From contig OY726560.1 of assembly GCA_963383645.1 (NCBI GenBank), positions 24,964,300 to 25,028,299 of the forward strand: a stretch of 64,000 bases of DNA, read 5' to 3'. The notes below the pieces were generated by a model, which was not told where the DNA came from, searched no databases, and was given only the letters and a program-made list of their open reading frames with translations. Shown here piece after piece: positions 45,022 through 57,990 of this stretch; within the stretch, counting starts at the first letter, position 1, and every line of letters begins with the position of its first letter. Origin of the DNA: Muscardinus avellanarius. Taxonomy: Eukaryota > Chordata > Mammalia > Rodentia > Gliridae. The translations under genes and the position numbers were made by a program.

Positions 45022-45149
45022 AGAAAATAGTTTTCTAGTAGGCAGATTGTTCCTAAACACCAGCTGTGCTACCTTTCTCTTGCATCAGATACTTGTCAAA
45101 TCAAATTCATCACCCCAAGGTTTGGAGACTCAGAACACGGATGTTTGGA

Positions 45150-45295
45150 TGATCTACATGTTAGTTCTTAACTCTTGGCATGTGCTGAGTTGTCTGGAAA
45201 GCTTGGAAACTGCAGAGCACTAAGCCCCACCACTAGACTTTCTGATTCCGCAGGTCAGGAATGGAGCCTGAGCATTTGCATTCTTCTTTATTAGT
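45150..45295. mobile_element. MER5A-like hAT-Charlie element
   Basis: ttagttcttaactcttggca, gccccaccactagactttct, gattccgcaggtcaggaatg and gagcatttgcattc follow the MER5A order. Confidence 0.6.
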
Positions 45296-45429
45296 AGAGA
45301 AGAGTTGCCCAAGTTACATTATGGCCTTGTGCTTTATTTCTACTTTGTAATTATTAGAGCATCATTTCCTAGTTACTAGAATACGGTGTCTGCAAAATGT
45401 CACTGTTTAAACCACTTTCAACAACACTT

Positions 45430-45780
45430 CTTCTTTTTTTTTTTTAACTTCCGGGAAGATGGTGACCAACTAAAGCAGCGTTTGCGAGTCCTGCTAAAAT
45501 TTGATCTCTGTTGCCACAAGGTCAGCACTTTTCATAGCCAGAAACACCATCAGCAGAGAAATAGAAAATGTAAACACAAGGAACAGAGAAAAAAGGACTA
45601 GAAGAACAACCAGAGACCAGAAATCAAGCCTGCAATGCGGCAGCAGAGCTGCGCTGGCGCCATCTTCCCTCACAGCACCAGGCTCCAGAGGAGAAAGGTA
45701 AACAAAGAGCTGAAGTGAGCAGCTGCGAATCATTTGGATCATTCGGGTGTAATTCAGCAGTTCTTTCAGCGCAATGAACG
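45430..45780 (-). mobile_element. LINE-1 5' UTR fragment inserted with poly(A) next to the L1 5' end
   Basis: An exact 12-bp TSD, tcaacaacactt, flanks it (45418-45429 and 45781-45792). The left edge is a T-rich run (45431-45445), that is, a poly(A) tail of a minus-oriented insertion. It directly abuts aacttccgggaagatggtga, the first bases of the L1 5' UTR in plus orientation. The remaining 330 bp continue the 5' UTR (blocks ttcatagccagaaac, caccaggctccagaggagaa) and end abruptly at the TSD. Compared with the L1 at 13,246, it shares the start but is a different, diverged subfamily. The L1 sense strand is thus opposite to the poly(A) strand. Confidence 0.85.
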
Positions 45781-45792
45781 TCAACAACACTT

Positions 45793-48560
45793 GATAAGCA
45801 CCAACAAGCTCTTATTGACTAATACCTTTCCTACATCAGTCACCAAAGATAATATTATTAGGCATGTTACTTGGTAGATATGCTGTAGCAGAGTGGAGGT
45901 GATCACACCTTTCTTTACTAGTTATTAAATACTTGCCAGCCATGCTTCTCTGAGCATATTTTTTTTTAGGTGTTCTGCTTTGGTTGATAGCTGAATTTTC
46001 TAGGTGGGGTTTTGGGAATCCACATTTTCTCATTAGAAACCAGCTTAGAAATAGCTGCTTAGGAAGAAGCTACTGTTTCCCCCACTTCTGTCCAGAGGGT
46101 GCCATTTTTTCTGAAATTGTGGAGAGCATGCTCCGTAGTTTCCCATGGGCATTTATGATGCATAATGGCATCTCATGTTTCTTGTGAGGTTATGGTCAGG
46201 AGTTACGCTAGAGACTTTATATGCATTAACTCACTTCATTTTCACCACGTATGAGGAATGCACTTTTATCATTCCTATGTTAGTGATGAGGAAATGAAGC
46301 CAAAGGAAGGTGAAGTAGTTGTCTTAGTTCACACTGATAATATGTGAACAAGCTACGATTTGAACCCAAGGTTAGATATTTTCTTATCTATTTGTTGCCT
46401 TTGCTTCTCTAAGTATGTGTGGTGGGAGGGGAGCCGTCTCCCAGTCCTGTTTTTCTTAGGCATGGGCAGGACCTCCTTTGCAGCTATACAGGATGATTAG
46501 GTACAGAGGAACCTGAATGGGAGGCTGAGAGCTGCTGAAATTGCACCGTGCTTATTTCACTAAGCTGTGTTCACACTGGCATAGGACCTGCTATCAGCGT
46601 TGGACCTTCTCCAATTTCACGCAAAGGCTCTGACCACCCTGAACAGTAGTGGTAAGAGGGGGAACTCTTGCTCTGCTCCTGACACAGAGGAAAGTATGGG
46701 GGAAACATTTTGGGTCTCTTTCTGACCTTCTTTTTGCTATAGAAACTAGTGTATTCTTGCTCTTGTCTGCTCCCGTGGTTGCAGTGGTAGTAAATTACCT
46801 TCAAGGTATGTATGGGGTGTAGAAGCAGAAAACCTGATTGTAGCATCACATCTAAGTGGAGTGTCGTAAGCCGGATCCTCTAGAAGAATTTGAGGCAGGA
46901 ATTTAATCTATGGAGAGCATGATTCACAAGAAAAGCCACAGTGGAGCAAGGGGAGAGTGTGGAAGGAGCAGTCATGGAGAAAACAAGAGCATGGCTTCAG
47001 GTTCAGCACACCTGGCTGCGGGGAAGCCCCTGCACCTAGACACCTCATGGCACTCACTTGCCTCTGAGACAAGGGGGCTATGGGAACAGGGGGCGGCGAT
47101 GGGTGGGGGACTGAACTTCCCCTGTGAAGTAGGCCCATCAGCTGATGCCAGCTCTTCATATAAGGAGGGCATCTATGAGTTAGATGTTAAGCAGTCGGCT
47201 GGGGGTGGGTGCCTGGCCCTAAGGGAGATCTGGGTGTGAAGTCAAGCTCTGCTTTCAAGTTTAGCATTAGCACAAATGAAGCTTATGTTTTTATCTTCTC
47301 TTTGGCTTTTCACTTAGGGGAAGAGATTTGATTATCACTTGAAAATCCCAGCAGTAGGCAACCAAGCTTTACTCTGCATTAATACCAGATTGAGATGGCT
47401 TATTTATAGAATAATCACACATCCGCTTAAGCCTCTCATCACAGCAATGTACCGCGAGGATGTCTAGGAAGGAAATGAAAATAATAATTTGTTTGCATTG
47501 GTTATTTTTCTTTCTAATAAATGAAGGGTATAATTCCTTCATTCCTAGTGGTATGTTGTAAACAAAAAACATAAAAAGAAAAACAAGAGTAGTTAAAGGA
47601 AACATATAAATGGCAGTTTGGGTTAGTGCTGTTGAAAATTCTTTAGCTGTGGAGGCTCCAGAACAGACTTGAGAATATCCAGGATTTGGAGACAGGAAGT
47701 GATAGATTGACATTGAGAGTATGCCTTCTGTGAGCTGCTTGCGCTTAGGTAGTTAACCTCTCAGATTCATTTTCACTCATAGGATTGTGGGCTCAATAAA
47801 AGATCTAAAGCTTCTCTTACAGTGCCTGGCCCATGACAGGTGCACAAAACATAGAGATGGCTCATCCACTCAAGGTTCATTGCTTGTATTACCATAATAC
47901 GTCCCGAGAAGTGCACCGGGCACTGTGACTGTCCCATGAATTAAGACAGTCCTTGTCCCCAAGAGCTATTAGTCTAGTGAGAAAAGAGATATGTGAGTAA
48001 ATAATTATGATGAGTGGGACAAAACAGGTGTAGCTTCGGAAGACCAGATGAGGAAGTAATTGTGTGTGGGGAGATCAGGAAGTCTTTGCAAAGGAGAAGA
48101 ACATGAACTGAATTCTGCAAGATGTGCCTGGAGTCCCAGGCAGAGGAAACTGTACAGAGCACGGATGCAAGGAAAAGGTGTGTGGTATTTAATCTATGGA
48201 AAATATCACTAGAGAAGAATGCCCAGTGAGGGTTGTCTCAGAACTCTGATTCTGGCTAACCCAATGTGGTCATCTCTTGTTATAAACCAATACACATTCT
48301 CCATTTTATCCTAAAAACTTTTGAACTATGTAAGCCACTTCAGTCCCATTCTAATATGATTTCTATAAGTACTCATGAACCTTTAGTGTTATTATATGTT
48401 ATATCATTATAATATATTAATATGGGTGCATGGGATGAAACAGAAGCACATCATAAAATTGATATGAAGATTTTGTTTAATCTATATTCATTGAATTACA
48501 ATTTAAATAAATTATAACTTTAATATTTACATAAAAATTATGCTATTTTTAAAGAAGAGG
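45793..48560. other. Mostly unique DNA
   Basis: A MIR-like piece lies near 46,240-46,380 (gatgaggaaatgaagccaaa). No gene is recognised. GC-richer overlapping frames at 46,908-47,239 on both strands lack motifs. A MIR/L2-like end lies near 47,780-47,850. Confidence 0.4.
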
Positions 48561-48742
48561 CAGCTGGGCATGGTTGCAAACATCTGTAATTCCAGTACTT
48601 GGAAGGCTGAGAGACAGGAGGATCACAGATTTGAGGTGAGTCTCAGTGGCTTCATGAGACCCTGTTTCAAATTGAAAATAAAATAGGGCTAGAGGTATAG
48701 CTTGGAGGTAGAATGCTCCTGGGTCAATTTCTAATATATTAA
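48561..48742 (+). mobile_element. B1-dID SINE, older
   Basis: cagctgggcatggttgcaaa head, ggctagaggtatagcttgga ID part. The tail is decayed. Confidence 0.82.
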
Positions 48743-48832
48743 TACTTTCTGTTTTGGGATAGTTTAACTGAGGATTATGGCCTTCATATATTTTAATTAC
48801 TAAGGAAGAACAAATGTATTATAGTCTTTCTC

Positions 48833-48885
48833 TTTCACACACACACAAACACATACACACATACACATCCACACATACACAGTTG
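48833..48885. repeat. CA-rich simple repeat
   Basis: Interrupted CA/TA/CCA units. Confidence 0.85.
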
Positions 48886-48971
48886 AAGACATACCTGGAT
48901 AAATCACTGTTTTGGTTGTAGATGGATTTTCTCAGTAAAGCCATTGACCAGCTATTTAAAGTAAAAAGAAA

Positions 48972-49180
48972 TGCCAGGCGCAGTAGCACAAGCCTGTAAT
49001 CCTGGTTTTTGGGAGGCTAAGACAGAAAGATTGCACGTTTGAGGCTGGTATGCCATAACTTAGTGAGACCCTGTTTCCAAATAAAAAATAAAATAGGGCT
49101 GGAGGTATAACTCAGAGAGGTATGCTTCAATCCCCAGTACCAAAGCAAAACAAACCTCCCCCCCCCAAAAAAAAAAACCA
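48972..49180 (+). mobile_element. B1-dID SINE, older
   Basis: atgccaggcgcagtagcaca head, ggctggaggtataactcaga ID part, an A/C-rich tail with a C run at about 49,158-49,166. Confidence 0.83.
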
Positions 49181-50370
49181 CTTGATTTTTCACCAAACAA
49201 CTTTACTCTACAATAGCTCGTGGTTACCATTTGTTGGCAGTTTGGTATGTGATTTGTGTTAAATGCTTTATATACATTATATTTTATTTTCATAACAGCC
49301 TTATGAGGTAGGGTTTTTAAGAAAAGGGAATACATTTCAGAAAGATTAAACAACTTGTCCACATCATATAGCTCTGATGAGGCAGAGCCAGGCTAGAAAC
49401 CCACTTTTACCAGCATTTTAAAGTACAATGGTATATTTTGCATATTTCTACAATCTCATTCTAACATAAGCCATCTCTGAAAATCCTGTGTAGAAAATAA
49501 ACTTTTCTCAAATTCTTTCCTACTTTTACAAGGCAACCACAAAGCCAATAGAAGTTTCTGCAACAAGAATACAGTTGCCTTTTGCCAAGGGGGTGGGGAG
49601 AATTAACTTAATATGGTGTCCAGCTGTTTGCCAGTAAATTATAATATGTTAGATTGGGAGAGATGATAGAAGTCATCTTGTCCAGATTTTCCTTCTTCGA
49701 TAATGTCCACCCTAAACAGAGGCTATCTAAACTTTGCATGGAAGCTTCCACTGATCTTGTGATGGCTCACTTTGGCATAGTTCCAATTATTATAGATAGA
49801 ACTCATTCTTTTAATGGATTTTCTTTCTTTTTTTTTTTTAAAACAACATCACTTTAGAGAATGTAGTTGTACCTTCTCTACAAGTGCAAGTTTTGGTTTG
49901 CAAAACAATCTGAATGTTCCTCTTCTGAACAAAAAATACTATCTGTCCTTGGTTACCATTTCCTCATTATTAAAACAGGAAGAGAATCTCTAGTACTACA
50001 GAAGGTCGAGTAGGGATTGTTGGAGACACATCTCTACTGCATGTTCCCAAGGGAATCTTAGTGGTGTGTTTGATTGCTACTTTAAAGGTAGAACTTTATA
50101 TTGGGTGGCTTTATAGACACGGGATAAGAAATGGTTTACCATTGGGTCCTTTAGAACGTGATAGAATGTCCTATTTTAAGGATTTAGAATGAGCATGCCT
50201 CATCAGGGAATACACACATGGTGGTCTCCTTCAGCAGAAGGCCATAGGCAGAGTGGTAACTTAGAAGATAATAGAGTCCCGCTTGGTAGCCATATCTAGA
50301 TTAGCATGTAAATGCTCAAGAAATATGTTAGTTCATTTTACTTTAAAAAAAATTCACATGAAAACTTTAC
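49181..50370. other. Mostly unique DNA
   Basis: A MIR-like piece lies near 49,290-49,375 (aacaacttgtccacatcata). No gene. Confidence 0.4.
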
Positions 50371-50581
50371 TGTTTTTGGTGGTGCTGGGGATCAAACTCG
50401 GGGGCATTCTACCTTTGAGCTATACTCCCAGCTTTATGTTTTTATTCTTTATTTTGAAATAGGATCTCACTAAGTTGTGGACGGTCTCACTAAGTAGCCG
50501 AGGCTGGTCATGAACCTGCCATCCTCCTATCTCAGCCTCCCAAATACTGGGATTACAAGCATGTACCATCATGCCTGGCTT
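50371..50581 (-). mobile_element. B1-dID SINE, older
   Basis: ggtggtgctggggatcaaac ID part and a complete B1 head to accatcatgcctggct. Confidence 0.87.
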
Positions 50582-51440
50582 TGATTTTCTTATTCAGTTC
50601 AGTTCAGGAAATACCCACAGAAGGCCTAATGTGCAGCTCCCCAATGCAGACATTTTATCTTCTAATATTTAGACTTATCCTCTGTCCCAAAGAGGGCAAG
50701 TCTTCAAAGTTTAACAGCCGCCCCGTTGATTCTAAGACACTACCACACTGAAATTTTTGTTTTATAACGAGGGAAGCAGAATTATTTTAACAAAGTTATT
50801 TTAAGTCCCACAAAATGTCTAATGGCCTTCATTTGACAATGAATGGTTGAAATTTTTAAATCTAATAAAGGCAGCCTTGGAAGAGTTTGGAGATTAGATC
50901 AATCACACTATAACCAAGACTCTGCTCTATTAAGTGTTCTATTGCCACAGTTGAGATCTCGAGCCTTCGGTCTTGTCATCAATGCTAATGTGCATAAAGA
51001 TCTCCTGGGGAACATTTTTCAGATTCCTAAACCTCAACCTCATCTGATTCATATAGAGCCTCGGAACTGACTTTTAAAAGTTGTAACCCACAGGTAAAAT
51101 GATCAATTGAGAAACATACAGGTAGAAGAAACACAGGAATCCTTGGGTCATCAGCTCTGTACCTTTTCATGAAAGTGGACTTGGATTTTACTCAGTGGCC
51201 ACCTTCTTGAATTCAGACCCTAAGATCTTATCTTTCCCTCATGAGAATACTTGTCTTTAGCCACAAAGATGGCCTCATCTTGTAACTAGTCCCTCCCCAC
51301 ACCTCTCAGGAACTGGGGACTTGCTGTGGAATTGCAATCCCGTACGGCTGGGTCTGTATTTATGCTCAATGAAGACAGAGATATCTGAACCTAGAAATAG
51401 GTAAGGGACAGGTGATTAATTTAGATGAAAAATAATTTTA
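50582..51440. other. Unique DNA with one MER5A-like piece
   Basis: Near 50,965-51,085 the blocks catcaatgctaatgtgcata, tcctggggaacatttttcag and ctcatctgattcatatagag resemble MER5A. No gene. Confidence 0.45.
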
Positions 51441-51670
51441 TGCCAGGCGTGGTGGCACACTCTTGTAATCCCAGCATTCAGGAGGCTGAGACTGGATGAT
51501 CACGGTTTGAGGACAGCCTCAGCTACTTAGTGAGGCCCTCTGCAACTCAGTGAGACCCTGTTTCAAAATAAAAAATAAAAAATAGGGCAGGGGGTGTAGT
51601 TCGGAGGTCGAATGCCCCTGGGTTCCATCCCCAGACCTGCAAAAAAAAAAAAAAAAAAAAGAAAAGAAAA
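51441..51670 (+). mobile_element. B1-dID SINE, older
   Basis: tgccaggcgtggtggcacac head, gggcagggggtgtagttcgg ID part, poly(A) tail of about 20. Confidence 0.88.
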
Positions 51671-52128
51671 AGAATTCTATGATGTTTCTTCAATTTGATA
51701 AGGTTGAGTCAGAAGCACAGTCACTGAACCATAGACACCATCCCTAAAGTTAGCCTCTCTAGATAGATTTTGTTTTCATTACCAAATTGAACTTTATACC
51801 CTTAGTGCACTTATTTTTTGGTTTCTGACTGTGTAAATATTCATTTCTGACTTCTTTGCCTGACCCTACACCACTCTTAGACTATTACCTAAGTCTAATA
51901 CTGAATCATACATTTCTGTTGAAAACTGATGATAATAATGAATATTAATACAATACCGGATATATAAACAAATACCAGGCAGAATATCAATAGGATACCA
52001 GATATATTCAACAAAAGTATGAAATTGGTCTTTTTCTTAGCTCTATGTGTTAATAAAGAAATTGGGGCACCAATAGGCTAAAGTTACATAGTTGTTAATT
52101 GGCAGAACCAGTATTATTTATTTGCCTT
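51671..52128. other. Unassigned DNA
   Basis: AT-rich. Nothing recognisable. Confidence 0.35.
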
Positions 52129-52333
52129 TTTATTTGATGCTGGAGATTGAACCCATGGGCATTCTACCTCCAAGATACATCCCTAGATTTTTAAAAAAAT
52201 TTATTTTGAAACAGGGTTTTACTAAGTTGCTGAGGGTCTTGATAAATTGCTAAGGCTGCCCTTGAACCTGCAATAATTCTGTCTCAGACTCCCAAGGACT
52301 GAGATTACATGCATGCACCACCATGCCTGGATG
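52129..52333 (-). mobile_element. B1-dID SINE, older
   Basis: gatgctggagattgaaccca, ttgctgagggtcttgataaa, then the head to caccaccatgcctgga. Confidence 0.85.
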
Positions 52334-53512
52334 TAGAGCTGGAATTAAGCTGCAAGCAGTCCAAATTCTCATTGCTATAGAAGGTATGTTCCGAGGAAGT
52401 ACATTCTATTGCTTTATTCTATTCTTTCTGTGCCTTCTATTTTTCACAGTGACAAACAAGTCTTTGGAAAGCCTTCTCTGTCTTTAGGGCTTGTGATAGC
52501 TTATGAAAGTGGGGGCTAACATTCCCAATAATCCCTCCTTGGAATTTCTGGAGTAGCATTTATTTTTAAAATTTCTTTCCCCAAAGAACACTTTTGAAAC
52601 CATAGCATTCCTGTTATCTCCCCTAAATAGGCAGGCCATCTCAATGACGCTGGGGGCTAGTTGCATTTTATCAGTGGCGCCTTTGTTGCACAATTGGCAT
52701 TTTTGCTCTTGAAGATACAATAAAAGATTTATGTCTGATGGGCTGTGATGTGGTTTGCATCTAAGAGAAAAACAATTCCTTCCAAAAAAAATACCATATC
52801 CCCAAATGATTTCATAATTACAAACAGTGTTGACGAGCTCTTTGGCTTAAATAAGTTTATAACATATTTGCTGTGTTTTTGTGTAGATATGTTTTGATGT
52901 GCTTGCTAAGGAAAAATAATTAAAACCCCTCTGCCATTTCTAATTGAGAAGAAAGAAATGTAACCCATTAGTTGATGTCTACCACCATAAGGCTCTCCCC
53001 CCCTCCTTCATTTCATTCCAGATTTGTCTCAAGGATTAACTTGCGTTAAATAGTTTCAGGTCTGAACGTCAGCCATGTTTCTCATTATTGGAGATCAAAA
53101 TGGCTTAATTCCCTTTGTGTGTTGGTGCCACTAAAAACACTAGGGAATCTTAAAATGACAAACTTCTGATAGAAGCACCACATTTTCTTAGTCGATCTGC
53201 CTGCCAGAGCGTGTGTGTGTGTGTGTGTGTGTGTTTCTTGCATTTACTGCTGAAACAATGCTTTGTACTGACAAGTTTGAAGGTTCTAGTGTCTTGTGCT
53301 CAAGACAATAGACTTTTAGTGAAGATATTCTGGCTCCTACAATCTGGTCACCCTCGAACCTGCATATATGTCACTGTGAACTTTTCTTTCAAATATTCCT
53401 AGAATCAACTGTTGTATTTGACCTTTAAACCCAGTGTGGTCATCCACCAGATGGGATAAGAACTCATCATCTAAATTAATCCAGAGGCCTCTGGATTTAA
53501 ATAGATCTGATA
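52334..53512. other. Repeat-poor unique DNA
   Basis: No gene. It contains a (GT)12 tract at 53,211-53,234. Confidence 0.4.
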
Positions 53513-53722
53513 TTCCAGGTGTGGAGGTGCATACCTGTAATTCCAGTATGTGGGAGGCTGAGACAGGGGAATCGCAGATTTGAGGAGAGCCTCAGGAATT
53601 TAGCGAGATCTTGTTTCAAAATGAAAATAAAATAGAGCTGAAGGTGTAACTTGGAGGTAGAATGCCCTTGAGTCCGATTTCCAGTACAAAAATAAATAAA
53701 CAAATAAATAAATAAATAAAGA
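53513..53722 (+). mobile_element. B1-dID SINE, older
   Basis: attccaggtgtggaggtgca head, gagctgaaggtgtaacttgg ID part, (AAAT)n tail. A MIR-like piece follows at about 53,725-53,830. Confidence 0.85.
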
Positions 53723-53830
53723 CTTTGAATTCTGATTCCACTACTAGCTATCTGACTCAAGTGGAGTTTGAAAACTTTCCTCATCTGCAAAATTAAAGCA
53801 ATGGTCCTACCCTATTTATTGGCTGTAGAA

Positions 53831-56800
53831 ATTCTGCAAGAGTTGATGCATGTTATGTAATAATAGTGGAGTCCAGAAAGGCATGTTAAGTGCCCAGGTA
53901 AAGTGTTGTGTGTTACTCTATTGCATTAAAAGGCAAGAGACTAATTTCCAAGGCTCTGGAGAGTCTTTACAGTTGTAGCATTCCACTGTGGCATATCTAG
54001 ACCTGGTTGTCTGGTTGATTCAGGCCAAAGGATTAATACTAAGGGAAAATATGAGGACTATGGGAACATGGAGCAAAAAGTAGTGTCCTTCCTTCTTGCT
54101 TAAGATATGAATCAATTGGGAAATGGAGAGCAAAATATGGCTATTATGACTCATGAAATCAAGAGTGGAGATGAGATGGAGGCATACGTCTAGGGCTTCC
54201 TCATGGAGAATCCCAGGAGAGCTGGGCTTACCCTTTCAGCTGGCCTGGGGCAGTAGCCTTTCTTCTGAGGAGCAGAAGACTTGCATTTTCACATGAAAAC
54301 CTGCTCCCTGGAGGACACGGAGGTCTCTGTGCTCATCTCAAACTCACCCTTCAAGGGGAGGACCCAGGAGTATTATACCAGTGGCAATCTTCTACCTGGA
54401 AGGAAGCGTGGGGTGTGAAGTGTCCCTTGACAGATTCACCTACCTTATCTTCTACAGAGTCCAAAGAATAAGTGATCCAGATTTGCTGCTTTGTGAAGAT
54501 ACAATTTATGGGAAATGAAAGTTCAGACTGAGGTATTTTACTTTTCTTGAAGGTTAAACTAATTCAAAACAGTAAACTCAGTCTTTTTCCCCCCTAAATC
54601 CAGAGTCCTGATAGCATAATATCCCATGCACAGAGGTGATAATTCAGCAAAAGTCATTTCCTCAGCCACCCTCCCTTCCATCTCCCCGCAGCCCCTTTCA
54701 ATCTAACAATCCTCACCACGAATCCTACATGGACTTCTTCAAAGTCCTCCCACTGAAGTAACTGATGGGATGGTATTAGCAGTCACACCGGTGATGATGA
54801 AGCTGAGCTTCGATTTCTAATATGCTTTGGCTTCGAACAGAGGTAAATTGTTTTATTACAAGACTTGGCACCTCTGTCTTTGTCCAGCTGTTTAACAAAT
54901 GTGTGCGCTTGGTCACCCATGGAACCAGACTGGAAGGGTGTAGAGAGCTGAATGTGAGCCATAATTACTACTGTTAAAACAACTCAAAGCACATGTCCTT
55001 GCGACAGGGGTGTGGGGATGGCAGCTGCACATGCGCTGCACAGACGCTGGAGGTATGTTTCCAAGTTGTGCTTTGCAGGAGGTCTGAGCCACACACACAC
55101 TCTCAGACTCTCAGAATCCCAGCTAAAGCATGAGCAGAGGAGCCGCCCACGTGTGATTCCTTCCATTCTGAGCTGTCAAGTGGAGGGTCTTCTTAAGATC
55201 AGAAGCTTTGCCCGTATACCCAGGTGCTTTCAAATGTATATGCATAAACTTATACTGTATATATGGTTGGTGCACTGTAATTTTGCTTGACGGTGAAGTT
55301 CAGAATAATACAGGCATACATGAGCACAGCATTTGGTGTGTTTCCTTCTGCATCTGCTCCTCCCGCTCCTTCCTCATATGTGTTAGTGAGACTGGTAGTG
55401 AGACCTACCTTCGTACACTGACACGGCATTACTTGAACTGTTTCCTTTCTCAGTTCTCCTTTTCCCCCTCTCTACTTTTCTCTCCCAATCCCCTTTACTG
55501 TCCTATTCGTCTTTCATCATTTATCTGAAATCCCTTTTGTTTTCTATTTTTTTCTTTAAACTATTTTTTATATAGCACCCATATCATTGCTTTTTAATTT
55601 TTTAAAACATGGTTTGAGTTTCTAACTAGGCTGTGAGCTCCAAAAGCCCGGGGTTGAGACTTTCTCATTCAAGGCTTTATTGGTAGCCCTAAGAACACTT
55701 TGCGGCTCATGGGAGGGACTCAGTGAATACTGTGTTGAACTGAATTATTTGATGGTAGGCCCTGTGGCTCTGCAAAGCAGCAGATGCAGGGGAAGAGCTC
55801 TGGTTTTGTTAAGCGGGCATCTCCTAAGTCATGTGACCTTGCTTTACTTATATCCACAACCTGCAGACTCAGATACAGCTTTGGAGGGGCTCTAAGGCCC
55901 CCGATAAATCAGCCACATTAACCTTCTTGGGTGAGGATCTCCACAGCCCACATACAGGGATACGTAATCTCCAGAGTTCTCGATTTTGCTCGATCAGTCT
56001 CATCGTTACTTTGTTCTGAGAGAAAGATCAAAGCTGAGATGCAGGCACAAAATTTAAGGTGCACCCAAAAAACTCCGTAACTAAGATAAATAATATTTTG
56101 GTGCAATGTTTGAAAAATGCAAAATGATGGAATCTTTCTGCAAAAAAAAAAAATCAAAATCTTAAATACAGACTCTTTCAGTATTCTTAATTTTTCTTTT
56201 TCTTTGGAATGGCTCTTTATCGACTCATTTGCCCCAGCCAAGTCCTGGTCCTGAAGAAGACAGACTGAGGAGGAATCTCCTTGGCAGACACTTTCCTGGT
56301 TTTTACTCTTTGATGTAGTTATTTGTTTTCTGTATTGGAGGTGTCAGGTAGGAGATGGTGTAGGCTTCAGGTAGAACTGAATGGTGAAGGCAATAAACAT
56401 AGTCATAAAAAATGGAAGAAGTTGTCAAATCTGTAATGCCTGTATTAAAAAAGATTTAGCAGGGAAAATGTTGCATATTTAATAACCGAATAACAAAAGA
56501 CTGAAATAAATAAGATTTAATAACATTCAGCAAGATGGCTGCAATATTTATTTTTCAAATGAATGTGCATGGCTCCGTTTTTATTTGCCTTGTCCTTTAT
56601 TGGAATTGATTTTTTAAAGGGCTTTTGCTTAAATTGTTCTGGATTTCCTTTAAGCTGTACAGAATGCTGCTGTATGCAAAGTTACTTTAAATGGGAGCAA
56701 ATGTGCATGAAATCAGCAACTGTTCCAACTGCACCATTCTTCCCTACTGGAAGAGCCGCCTTCATTTACATAGGAAGACCTGGAGCCAGAAAAGGGGTGG

Positions 56801-57315
56801 GGGAGAACACAAACACGAAATCTTCAAGAGCCTCCTGGAAACACAAGGCCAGAGCGCCAATCCCAAGTGGTTTTTGAATTTCTTGTAAAGCAGAAGATCG
56901 GTGGAAGAGCTAGGTTCTGGGGAATGGCCAGTTGCTCTGGGTAGAAAAGAAGGTGCTGCCTTTTGTAGCCTTTGGATAGGAGCGAGGTGGCAGGAGGAGG
57001 GGATCGTGGAATTGTAAAAAAGCATCTTGAAACTTTTTCAGTTTTGTTTCCAAACAGGAAAACAAAGTGCTGAAGAAGCAAAAAGAGAAGGGAAGCCCCA
57101 GGCAGTTCGTTCCTAGTGAGGCACAGCTGCGGCTGTATCACAATATTTCCCAAGTGTTTTCTTTGGATCTCCTTACCTGGTGCCAGCAGTACGCAACAAA
57201 AGTAGCGGAGAGCTGCTTGGTTGGAACAAAATCCCAGTGAAAATGCTGAGTTTTCCTCGCCCCTTTCTATAGCAAAAGGTGTGTCTGATTTGTTTATGCC
57301 AGTGTCCCCCATGCA

Positions 57316-57316
<1 letters not shown>
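53831..57316. other. Longest repeat-poor block of the window
   Basis: About 3.5 kb with almost no recognisable SINE, LINE or LTR. A weak L2/MIR-like piece lies near 55,630-55,740. The frames at 55,918-56,241 and 56,563-56,888 show no motifs. The part around 56,080-56,780 looks non-random and is listed as a possible conserved non-coding segment. Confidence 0.4.

Positions 57317-57362
<46 letters not shown>
57317..57362. repeat. (CA)n microsatellite
   Basis: About 23 CA units. The overlapping long minus-strand frame with poly Cys-Val is an artefact. Confidence 0.96.
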
Positions 57363-57365
<3 letters not shown>

Positions 57366-57564
57366 TGGAGGTACAGGTTGCAGGTAAATTTCTCCTCTGT
57401 GCTGACTGTGGGAAGGTAAAAGATCTTGCCCCACAGTATATGAAAACGAGATTTAAGCAGACCCAATCCCAAAGACCAGATTTTTACTTTTGGTCCCCTA
57501 CCCCCAGATGCACAACTACAGATATGAGAAAGTAACCTTTTATTTTTTCGGACAAGTCATCTCA

Positions 57565-57700
57565 TGGCTGGTTGCACATTAAAAACACCTAGGGAGCTTT
57601 AAAAAATATGGATGCCAAGGCCCTACTTCAGTCCTATTAAACTAAATATCCGAAGGGTGGGAAGCATACATCCAAAGTGTTTTAGAGTTCCCCAGGTGAC
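57565..57700. mobile_element. MER5A-like fragment
   Basis: ctggttgcacattaaaaaca, cctagggagctttaaaaaat and aaggccctacttcagtccta follow the MER5A order. Confidence 0.5.
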
Positions 57701-57990
57701 CGTATCACACGGCCAGGGTGGAGAAGTCATGACCCAGAGCTGGGGCCCACAGGCTGCCTTTCCTCTCTTCGGCATCCACCCTGTTCCCAAACAGCTCCAC
57801 GCAGCCATGGAAGCCAACACGGCCTTGTACTTTAATTCAGTTCAGTGATGTATGAATGCAATTCAATAAATATTTTTACTTGACTGGCTCTCGGCCCTGA
57901 ATTTCTAATTATGTTCCCCAGGAGAATGGTGAGGACCTTGTTTCCCAAATAGGAGGGCAGAGATACTTGAGTTTTTCTCCCTTTATTTTT

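Noticed and set aside
45494..45790. 98-codon minus-strand frame across the L1 5' UTR insertion, reminiscent of an antisense ORF0
   Set aside because: It starts at a GTG in the flanking target-site duplication, so its start is not part of L1; no supporting motif.
56824..57363. 179-codon minus-strand frame beginning with poly Cys-Val
   Set aside because: Its start lies in a (CA)n microsatellite and the remainder has no motif; overlapping frames on both strands are similar in length.
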